A stretch of 6,383 nt of DNA from Acidobacteriota bacterium (GTDB taxonomy: Bacteria > Acidobacteriota > Blastocatellia > Pyrinomonadales > Pyrinomonadaceae): positions 1 to 6,383 of the forward strand of contig CAUJFK010000240.1 of assembly GCA_963169175.1 (NCBI GenBank), given 5' to 3'. The notes below the pieces were generated by a model, which worked only from the letters and a program-made list of their open reading frames with translations, was not told where the DNA came from and did not search any database. The position numbers and the translations under genes were made by a program. Of the stretch, positions 1 through 4,917 are shown in pieces (within the stretch, counting starts at the first letter, position 1; every line of letters starts with the position of its first letter).

Positions 1-1
1 C

Positions 2-247
2 CTGTCCCACGGTGGTTTTGGAGCAGGGAATGAAAGAGTGGATACATTGTCCGCTTATGCCGCCGTCGCCGGGTCCGAGATACAAATTGTGGCCGGTGGC
101 CGGATCGATCTGCAAATGATCAAAGCCCTGCGCGAAAAGACTGAGATTCGGGAATTTCATGTCGGCACAGCGGCCCGTGAAAACGGGAACGTAAGCTCAT
201 CGCGCGTCAAAGCGCTAGCCGCAGCGGCACGAGGCACTTATGATTAG
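2..247 (+). CDS. cutC: CutC-like copper homeostasis family protein, C-terminal part (5' end outside window)
   Basis: The reading frame is open from base 2, so only the last 81 residues are present and the true start lies upstream. Visible are LSHGG near the beginning, a hydrophobic strand leading to IVAGGRI, and REFHVGTAAR about 25 residues later. In the CutC family (TIM barrel) the corresponding parts are the 'LTSGG' strand, the 'MAGGGV' strand and the 'REIH' strand, in the same order and at similar spacing. CutC was named for copper tolerance in E. coli, but its biochemical role is not settled, so the name should not be read as a proven copper function. The stop codon (245-247) lies inside the next gene, an 8-bp overlap that suggests co-transcription and coupled translation. 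Another TIM-barrel family is possible because the N-terminal two thirds cannot be seen. Confidence 0.6.
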   Translation: MSHGGFGAGNERVDTLSAYAAVAGSEIQIVAGGRIDLQMIKALREKTEIREFHVGTAARENGNVSSSRVKALAAAARGTYD

Positions 248-1127
248 AGACCTTTCTACCGTGCATTCGCCGATCAGCGAATTTCTTGCAAGCGGCAATC
301 GCCCAGAGCGGTTAGGGCTTTCCCCGAAACAGGTCGATAGCTTTCGCCGGAATGGATATCTTGCGCGGGTTCCGATACTGAATGACGAACAGGTCGAGAT
401 ACTGAGAAGCGAGGCAGCCGCTTTGATGGATCCCGAAGGTCCCTCAAGACCGCTCTTCTATGAGTTCAATTCAAACGAATCCGCCGATCCCGACCAAGTC
501 CTCTTTCACGCCTTGGGAGCGTGGCGTGCGTCGCCCGCGTTTCATGATCTGTTGTGGCATCCGGCGATCCTCACCGCCGCGTCACAGTTGCTGGGCGGTC
601 ACGTCCGATTTTGGCACGATCAGCTTTTCGTAAAGCCTGCCCGCGACGGTGGGGTCGTCATTTGGCATCAGGACTATTCTTACTGGACACGAACAAAACC
701 GATGGCCCACCTAACATGCTGGATCGCGCTTGATGATTCGACTACCGAGAACGGATGCCTTCACTACGTACCGCGCAGCCACCGATGGCCCCTACTTCCG
801 CGGGAGGATCTTGCAAGCGACATGGAAACGATAAAAGCGCATCTCACCGACGAGCAATTGGGTCAGTTCAAACCTGTTGCCAGCGAAATTAAGAAAGGAG
901 AGTGCTCGTTCCATCACCCAATGATGGTGCATGGCTCGTTCGCGAACACATCTGACACTCCGAGACGCGGCGTTGTCTTAAATGTCATTCGTGACGGTGT
1001 CGCCTCCGACTCAAACGAGCCTTTGCTCGCTGGAGTGTCGGTCATTCCCAGAGGACAAAACCTCGGCGGGCAATTTTTCCCGCTGCTATTCGATCCGGAC
1101 ATGTCCGAAGAGCCTCACAGTTCCTAA
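240..1127 (+). CDS. Phytanoyl-CoA dioxygenase (PhyH) family Fe(II)/2-oxoglutarate-dependent oxygenase
   Basis: This is a complete 295-residue protein of usual PhyH-family length, predicted cytosolic, with no signal peptide or membrane segment. The family hydroxylates small organic substrates using Fe(II), O2 and 2-oxoglutarate. The iron-binding facial triad is visible: H143 and D145 in WHQDYSYW, and the distal H231 in MMVHGSF. R242 or R243 (TPRRG), 11-12 residues after the distal His, is the expected 2-oxoglutarate carboxylate anchor. The conserved VPRSHRW (177-183) and the N-terminal SFRRNGYL segment (34-41) also fit. The ATG at 240 is supported by a GAGG (231-234) with a 5-nt spacer, and by the 8-bp overlap with the CutC-like gene, which indicates an operon. 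The substrate cannot be told from sequence; phytanoyl-CoA, ectoine and many secondary metabolites are used in this family. Confidence 0.9.
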   Translation: MIRDLSTVHSPISEFLASGNRPERLGLSPKQVDSFRRNGYLARVPILNDEQVEILRSEAAALMDPEGPSRPLFYEFNSNESADPDQVLFHALGAWRASPAFHDLLWHPAILTAASQLLGGHVRFWHDQLFVKPARDGGVVIWHQDYSYWTRTKPMAHLTCWIALDDSTTENGCLHYVPRSHRWPLLPREDLASDMETIKAHLTDEQLGQFKPVASEIKKGECSFHHPMMVHGSFANTSDTPRRGVVLNVIRDGVASDSNEPLLAGVSVIPRGQNLGGQFFPLLFDPDMSEEPHSS

Positions 1128-1201
1128 CGGATCGTAATAGATAAATTGGAAGTAGTTCTAGCGGTTCTCTTCTTCTTTCGCGAACTTTATGCCCTCCCCT
1201 T

Positions 1202-1240
1202 TGAGCTTTATGTTAACGTTTTTCCTTAACACAAAGCTCA
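1202..1240 (-). terminator. Hairpin between convergent genes, likely transcript end of the MBL gene
   Basis: TGAGCTTT (1202-1209) pairs with AAAGCTCA (1233-1240), and TGTTAA (1211-1216) pairs with TTAACA (1226-1231). A single A/C mismatch separates the two blocks and the loop is 9 nt. In minus-strand RNA the mismatch becomes a G-U pair, giving a continuous 15-pair stem. The structure is therefore better suited to the MBL transcript, whose stop lies 57 bp upstream of it, than to the oxygenase transcript. No U-tract follows on either strand, so it is not a textbook intrinsic terminator; it may instead protect a 3' end. Confidence 0.5.
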
Positions 1241-1269
1241 CCAAGTTGAAGACACAAAGAGCGCAAAAG
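1229..1269. repeat. Degenerate ACACAAAG-type intergenic repeats
   Basis: ACACAAAG occurs exactly at 1229-1236 and 1252-1259, followed by a related GCGCAAAAG at 1261-1269. The stretch overlaps the right arm of the convergent-gene hairpin and lies in non-coding DNA. It resembles a decayed array of short CACAAAG-like units. No function can be assigned. Confidence 0.35.
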
Positions 1270-1296
1270 TACTTGCGATTCAACCGTTACAGTCCG

Positions 1297-2685
1297 CTAG
1301 TCGTGTTTGCTAACGTATTCCAGTACACCGGTCGCTCCGGGTTCGAGGCAATAGTAGTCCCATTCACCACGGGTGGCCTTTTGCTCTAGTTTTTGAGCGA
1401 TCACGATCTTCTTTCCATCGGTCCTCAGATTGATCATGCCGTACACGGCAACGGTTCGCCCATGCTCAGCGATCGAAGGGCCGGCCGAGCCGAGAATAAG
1501 GTCGCGTGTCGAACGGGCAAGCTCGGTGCTGAAGATGAGCGGCCTATTGCCCCGGCCAAACTTTCCAAATGCTCCCACGGCATCCGGCCGCGGGTGGGCG
1601 TGCGGTTCCTCATCGCCGCTTGAGATCACGGTTGCCGCCGAGTTTACCGATTGAAGGAACAGATTTGAAAAATCAGCACTTCCGTGGTGGCATGCCTTTG
1701 CCGCATCGACCTCAAAAACCAGTCGGGCCGCGTTTATCAGGGCGGCCTGCTGAGCGGCGCTTGGGGTTTTCGGATCGATCCCCGTGTAATGTTCCAGCAA
1801 ATGATTTTCCGCCGGAATGTTCAGATCGCCGCCAAGGAGGATCTTTACCTGATCGTACTCAAGTTTGAGTACGATGGAATGGCCGTTCTTTGTAAGGCCA
1901 TCACCGCCGAAAGACTTCAACCTTCGTTTACCCGCGGCATCCGGCGTTGGAACCGGGCCGAGAACGTGAAACTTCACATCACTGTTCGCATCGTATCCCG
2001 GCACAAACTGGTCGTCCGCGCAGAGCATTTTGATACTCTGTACTTTGGCACGGAACGCCTTCATCAAATTCGGATAGTACTTCTGCCCCACTTTCTGCGG
2101 ATCGTTAATGATCACATCCAGATCGCTTTCGTCTTGAATGATGTCGGTTAGAAAGCCCCCGGACTTAGGCCCAAGCAACGGCCCGCCCTTTCGCTCAACC
2201 AGTCCGTTATGCCAGACATTTTTGATGTTTATCTTTGGCTCGGTCGCGATCTCGCGAAAACCTTTGTAATGGTCGGTGTCCGGGTGCGAGATGATCACGT
2301 TCTCAAATGTGATCGGGTTTGCCGCGTGTCTTAGATTGAATTTCCAGCGGATATAGGCGGCCATGTTCCAGCCTTCACCGGCATCGATCAGATGAAATTT
2401 GTCGTCGGGCGTGATGACGAGGCATCCGTCGCCTTGCGCGACATCAACAAAATAGACCTCCAGAATGCGCCCGTCCGTGAGATCTGACTTCTTCATCCAG
2501 CCGATCTTTTGCTGGCGGTTCACATCCCAACCCCGGATCCTGACCTTCGCCCAATCGCCCTGCTCGACCTCCTGATGCTCGATCCATGTACCCCAAAGCA
2601 GATGGCCGATCTTTGCTGCGGGATCCTCGATCGGGTCGCGGTAAACAAATGCCGTCGGATAACCTGCAAACACTGCTTTTGCCAT
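1297..2685 (-). CDS. SH3-like/ComEC-type metallo-beta-lactamase-fold hydrolase, stand-alone and soluble
   Basis: This 462-residue protein has an N-terminal segment (about 1-70, with GDWAKVRIRG and IGWMKKSDL) that looks like a bacterial SH3 domain. A metallo-beta-lactamase fold of the ComEC/Rec2 type follows. The metal motif SHPDTDH (H134, D136, D138, H139) has the HxDxDH form typical of ComEC rather than HxHxDH. Other landmarks are VDVAQGD (80-86), LIDAGEG (99-105), LLGGDLN (283-289, metal ligand D287), ACHHGSADF (331-339) and the late His pair in PHAHP (361-365). ComEC domains of this kind act as nucleases or phosphohydrolases on DNA, but here there is no channel domain, signal peptide or membrane helix, so the protein is probably cytosolic and its substrate is unknown. 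An in-frame TTG at 2793 would add 36 residues, but ATG 2685 has a perfect AGGAGG. The gene runs convergent to the oxygenase and downstream of tRNA-Arg. Confidence 0.85.
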   Translation of the reverse strand: MAKAVFAGYPTAFVYRDPIEDPAAKIGHLLWGTWIEHQEVEQGDWAKVRIRGWDVNRQQKIGWMKKSDLTDGRILEVYFVDVAQGDGCLVITPDDKFHLIDAGEGWNMAAYIRWKFNLRHAANPITFENVIISHPDTDHYKGFREIATEPKINIKNVWHNGLVERKGGPLLGPKSGGFLTDIIQDESDLDVIINDPQKVGQKYYPNLMKAFRAKVQSIKMLCADDQFVPGYDANSDVKFHVLGPVPTPDAAGKRRLKSFGGDGLTKNGHSIVLKLEYDQVKILLGGDLNIPAENHLLEHYTGIDPKTPSAAQQAALINAARLVFEVDAAKACHHGSADFSNLFLQSVNSAATVISSGDEEPHAHPRPDAVGAFGKFGRGNRPLIFSTELARSTRDLILGSAGPSIAEHGRTVAVYGMINLRTDGKKIVIAQKLEQKATRGEWDYYCLEPGATGVLEYVSKHD

Positions 2686-2693
2686 AAGATGGT

Positions 2694-2699
2694 CCTCCT
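2694..2699 (-). promoter_or_regulatory. Strong Shine-Dalgarno AGGAGG fixing the MBL gene start
   Basis: On the minus strand AGGAGG lies 8 nt before the ATG at 2685. This is consensus sequence at ideal spacing. It decides in favour of this start over the upstream in-frame TTG (2793) and ATG (2724). Confidence 0.85.
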
Positions 2700-2712
2700 C
2701 TTGCTGAGCAAA

Positions 2713-2718
2713 ACTATA
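2713..2718 (-). promoter_or_regulatory. Possible -10 box for the MBL gene
   Basis: TATAGT on the minus strand matches TATAAT at five of six positions. It would place a transcription start near 2706, about 20 nt before the ATG and just ahead of the Shine-Dalgarno. No recognisable -35 box sits 16-18 nt upstream, so read-through from the tRNA unit is the alternative. Confidence 0.3.
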
Positions 2719-2766
2719 CTCCATCAAATGCCCGGTTTTATCCAGCGGCCGAGGCGCAAATTGCAA

Positions 2767-2791
2767 GAGGCGGCCCCCAGTCGGCCGCCTC
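2767..2791 (-). terminator. GC-rich hairpin, probable end of the tRNA-Arg transcript
   Basis: GAGGCGGCC (2767-2775) is a perfect inverted repeat of GGCCGCCTC (2783-2791) with a 7-nt loop. It lies about 35 nt downstream of the encoded CCA of tRNA-Arg and upstream of the MBL gene's Shine-Dalgarno, as expected for a terminator separating the two units. The following minus-strand sequence (TTGCAATTTG) is only weakly T-rich, so termination may be partial or factor-assisted. Confidence 0.5.
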
Positions 2792-2825
2792 AAAGATCTA
2801 CTTGAAAGTTAATGGAAATTAAAGA

Positions 2826-2902
2826 TGGTACACCCGGCATGATTCGAACATGCGACCCCTTGATTCGTAGTCAAGTACTCTATCCAGCTGAGCTACGGGT
2901 GC
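2826..2902 (-). tRNA. tRNA-Arg, anticodon ACG, with encoded CCA
   Basis: The minus strand folds into a full 77-nt cloverleaf including CCA (2826-2828). The acceptor strands are GCACCCG and CGGGTGT, and the D arm begins at GCTCAGCTGGATAGAGT. The anticodon stem CTTGA/TCAAG encloses the loop CTACGAA with anticodon ACG. The T arm is GCATG-TTCGAAT-CATGC. The layout matches bacterial tRNA-Arg(ACG), whose A34 is normally edited to inosine by TadA to read CGU, CGC and CGA. The first acceptor pair is G1-U72 instead of the usual G1-C72. The discriminator is A73. Confidence 0.95.
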
Positions 2903-2917
2903 CCAAAGCGAAAATAT

Positions 2918-2946
2918 AGGCTACATACGGCGGATGCACGTGTCAA
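2918..2946 (-). promoter_or_regulatory. Promoter of tRNA-Arg
   Basis: A perfect -35 TTGACA lies on the minus strand at 2941-2946. A 17-nt spacer leads to TAGCCT (2918-2923) as the -10. Only half of that box matches consensus; the overlapping TATATT at 2913-2918 fits better but has a 22-nt spacer. Either choice puts transcription start within about 10 nt of the tRNA 5' end (2902), as is usual for tRNA promoters. Confidence 0.6.
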
Positions 2947-3000
2947 GTTCAAGAGGTATTCCGCTATCCAAACGCAGTGTGTATTGAAAGCATTATTGTC

Positions 3001-3061
3001 AAATTCACGTAGGACTCCTGTTTCGTGAGTTTTGGTTTTTGATCCGTGAGTTTCGTGGTGG
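3001..3061. repeat. CGTGAGTTT direct and inverted repeats in the tRNA/VWA spacer
   Basis: CGTGAGTTT occurs exactly at 3024-3032 and 3045-3053, followed by CGTGGTGG. The inverted, one-mismatch copy AAATTCACG lies at 3001-3009 and can pair with the first direct copy to form a 9-pair stem in plus-strand RNA (one T-G wobble). AGG/CCT (3011-3013, 3017-3019) adds a short inner stem. The stretch is non-coding and resembles degenerate CACGAAA-type spacer repeats. Nothing else is recognised in 2947-3081. Confidence 0.35.
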
Positions 3062-3081
3062 CGAATCCGGGTAATCGACAA

Positions 3082-3125
3082 AAGGTCAAAAGGCTATCTA
3101 TGTCGCGGCTGCATTCGTTGACCTT
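3082..3125 (-). terminator. Possible terminator hairpin at the end of the VWA gene
   Basis: AAGGTCAA (minus strand, 3118-3125, overlapping the VWA stop codon) is a perfect inverted repeat of TTGACCTT (3082-3089). On the minus strand the second arm runs into TTTTG. The 28-nt loop is long and the U-run is short, so this is only a candidate. Confidence 0.3.
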
Positions 3126-4110
3126 ATCTGGCGTAATAGCCCGTCCTCGATCTTGAGACAAGGTCGGGATTCGAGACCGCGACCTTGATCTGACGCCATT
3201 TGCCGTCTCTTTTCAGGTTTGTCGGCGTATATTCAATGGTGTATAGCGTTCGCAGATCGGCGGCTACCGCGGCGTATAGCGTTGCCATTTGATCAAGCCG
3301 CTCGATCGCGTTTAGGGTCCCGCCTGTCCGTTCGGCCATTAGGTTAAGCCGCGACCTTGCAGCGGAATACATCGCGAACTGAAGCGGTGTCGGATCGACA
3401 AGCCGGGCCGGATTGCCCGTTGGCAACGCGAGCGGATAGATCGTGACGCCCTGCAGATCAGACCTGCTCAATATGCGCCTTAGTGATTCGCTAGCCTCAG
3501 GCTTTATCGCCGTCGCCATCGCATCCGGCTGCAGGCCCGCAAGAAGTTTGCGGTCCTCGTTCCGCATTTGAGTATCGACGCCGTCGGTCAAAACAACGAT
3601 CGCTTTACGGCGGCTATTCTCTTTTGAAAGCCGGTCAAGCGCGAATAGCAGTGCCTTGTAGAGATCGGTGTCACCGGAGCCATTCGCTACCGAGATCGAG
3701 TGCATCGCCGTGTCACGCCGCGTCGTAAAGTCATTAAGCAGATTGATCTTGCTGTAGAATTCAACAACGGCAACCCGGTCGCCGGGAGCGAGAGCATCGA
3801 GAAACCGTGCGGCGGAAAGCTGAATATTCTGGCGAAAACTCTTGGTCGATCCGCTCATATCGAGCAGCATTACAACGCTGAACGGAGCCGAGGTGTTTTC
3901 AAATCTAAGTATGTCCTGGGGCACTCCGTCCTCAAACACCCTAAAATCCTGCTTGCCCAGCGTCATCATCGGCCTGCCGCGCTGGTCAACGACACCAACA
4001 TTTACACGCACGATCGCTGAATCGACCTTGATGGGATCGTCATCCTGGGCAAAAACGCCGGAAAATGCGGCGACGAGAAGAATAGTTGCGAGGAGGCTTC
4101 GCTTCAGCAT
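3124..4110 (-). CDS. Secreted VWFA-related Acidobacterial-type protein
   Basis: The chosen ATG (4110) gives 328 residues that begin with a clean signal peptide: positively charged MLKR, a hydrophobic core to about residue 20, and a likely cleavage site after VFA (residue 21). The mature protein is therefore exported. An N-terminal beta-rich segment follows, with VNVGVVD, MTLGKQDF and VFEDGVPQ, which is typical of the TIGR03436-type acidobacterial family. The von Willebrand A domain runs from about 77 to 290. Its MIDAS metal site is intact: D84-x-S86-x-S88, T148 in GDTDL, and D176 in LTDG. The C-terminus ends SRSRTGYYAR, a characteristic ending of this family. VWA domains bind protein partners through a divalent metal; the ligand here is unknown. 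An in-frame TTG five codons upstream is less likely because it spoils the signal peptide. No clear Shine-Dalgarno is seen. The gene is divergent from the zinc-finger gene. Confidence 0.9.
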   Translation of the reverse strand: MLKRSLLATILLVAAFSGVFAQDDDPIKVDSAIVRVNVGVVDQRGRPMMTLGKQDFRVFEDGVPQDILRFENTSAPFSVVMLLDMSGSTKSFRQNIQLSAARFLDALAPGDRVAVVEFYSKINLLNDFTTRRDTAMHSISVANGSGDTDLYKALLFALDRLSKENSRRKAIVVLTDGVDTQMRNEDRKLLAGLQPDAMATAIKPEASESLRRILSRSDLQGVTIYPLALPTGNPARLVDPTPLQFAMYSAARSRLNLMAERTGGTLNAIERLDQMATLYAAVAADLRTLYTIEYTPTNLKRDGKWRQIKVAVSNPDLVSRSRTGYYAR

Positions 4111-4178
4111 AAAAAATTCTACCAATCAGACGCAGAATAGGAAAATCCGGTTGCATGTGAGGAAGTAACACATTTTGC

Positions 4179-4208
4179 TTAACATATAGGTGCGAGTTGT
4201 TCTATAAT
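4179..4208 (+). promoter_or_regulatory. Near-consensus sigma-70-type promoter for the zinc-finger/kinase run
   Basis: TTAACA (4179-4184, five of six) and a perfect TATAAT (4203-4208) are separated by 18 nt. Transcription would start near 4215, about 60 nt before the ATG at 4275. This argues against the in-frame TTG at 4197, which lies inside the promoter. The predicted leader contains the small inverted repeat ATGCG/CGCAT (4223-4227 and 4233-4237, 5-nt loop). Confidence 0.7.
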
Positions 4209-4274
4209 AGTCTGTTCACCCGATGCGTCCTTCGCATTGAAACGCAAGGGGTTGCATACTGCCGATCAGTCTTA

Positions 4275-4811
4275 ATGATGCTCTTTAAGCCGAATTTCTG
4301 CTGCAGATGCGGAGAAAAGATCGAGCGCGCGGAGTGGGGTTTACTAACAAGCCGCCGGTTTTGCGAGGTCTGTGCGTCTGAAAATCAAAAATACGATTGG
4401 CTGCCGCGTGTGATTGTCAGTCTAGGCATTCTAGCAGGCGTATTTGGCCTTGGCATCTGGATGGGAGGGCCGATCCAGCCGCATATGTTGCCGCTTTCCT
4501 CCGCGCCGGCCGCCCCGGTACGTAAATTTCAGGTCGGCGCAAATGAGAAAAATGGCATCAAAAAGGGAGACACAGCCGAGCCAATGGTTTCGGAGCATGA
4601 TGTGACACCCGCATCGGCAGCTCCGATCCCAGCTTTGGACCAAGGTCCGCCCGGAAGCGTGTCATCTCAGGAACAAGTTTATTATTGCGGTGCAATGACG
4701 AAAAAAGGTACGCCATGCTCGCGGCGGGTTAAGCAAAAAGGAGCGAGGTGCTGGCAGCATACAGGAAAGCCCCCAGCTTTACTCTCGCAATCGGCGCCTG
4801 ACGTGTATTAA
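4275..4811 (+). CDS. Single-pass membrane protein with N-terminal zinc ribbon and C-terminal DUF5763-like finger
   Basis: With the ATG at 4275 the protein has 178 residues; ATG 4278 is equally possible, and neither has a good Shine-Dalgarno. Three parts are visible. Residues 9-33 have two CxxC knuckles (C9/C12 and C30/C33), like a zinc ribbon. Residues 43-63 form one hydrophobic helix (from LPRVIVSLGILAG on). After a low-complexity linker rich in Pro, Ala and Ser, residues 136-162 hold C138-x9-C148-x10-C159-x2-H162, with the pattern CGAMTKKGTPC...RCWQH. This pattern is characteristic of DUF5763-like proteins, whose function is not known. Lys/Arg before the helix suggest a cytoplasmic N-terminus, which would put the C-terminal finger outside. 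The gene lies 102 bp upstream of the kinase on the same strand and has its own promoter. The longer frame from TTG 4197 is rejected because it begins within the promoter. Confidence 0.75.
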   Translation: MMLFKPNFCCRCGEKIERAEWGLLTSRRFCEVCASENQKYDWLPRVIVSLGILAGVFGLGIWMGGPIQPHMLPLSSAPAAPVRKFQVGANEKNGIKKGDTAEPMVSEHDVTPASAAPIPALDQGPPGSVSSQEQVYYCGAMTKKGTPCSRRVKQKGARCWQHTGKPPALLSQSAPDVY

Positions 4812-4884
4812 AATATTTGACGGCACTCTTTTCCACGATTTGGCCCAGGGCAATAAATTCTCAGCTAAACTAAGAAACAGGGTA

Positions 4885-4917
4885 ATGCGGCCCGATCTGC
4901 TGCCCGAAATCCGATGA
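4885..4917 (+). CDS. Ten-codon upstream mini-ORF overlapping the kinase start
   Basis: ATG at 4885 opens a frame encoding MRPDLLPEIR that stops at TGA (4915-4917). That stop overlaps the kinase ATG as ATGA. An AGGG (4879-4882) precedes the mini-ORF but only 2 nt away, which is tight for a ribosome site. Because the kinase itself lacks a Shine-Dalgarno, the mini-ORF could deliver ribosomes by termination-reinitiation. It is short enough to be a chance occurrence. Confidence 0.35.
   Translation: MRPDLLPEIR

Noticed and set aside
1189..1389. 66-codon plus-strand frame after the oxygenase gene
   Set aside because: It spans the intergenic hairpin and repeats and then runs antisense into the MBL gene end. 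No family resemblance is seen.
1684..2151. 155-codon plus-strand open frame
   Set aside because: It lies antisense inside the MBL gene, whose metal motifs are unmistakable. The translation shows no domain and no ribosome site.
2686..2793. 36-residue N-terminal extension of the MBL protein from TTG 2793
   Set aside because: It runs into the GC-rich hairpin and has no Shine-Dalgarno, whereas the ATG at 2685 has a perfect AGGAGG at 8 nt.
2893..3161. Small minus-strand frames (62 and 65 codons) between tRNA-Arg and the VWA gene
   Set aside because: They overlap the tRNA 5' end and promoter, or the VWA gene end. They have no ribosome site and are composed largely of the CGTGAGTTT repeats.
4197..4274. 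26-residue extension of the zinc-finger protein from TTG 4197
   Set aside because: The frame begins inside the promoter, ahead of the TATAAT box, so it could not be on the transcript that promoter makes.
4817..4822. TTGACG as a -35 box for a separate kinase promoter
   Set aside because: No acceptable -10 box lies 16-18 nt downstream; the best AT-rich stretch (AATAAA at 4852) is about 29 nt away.
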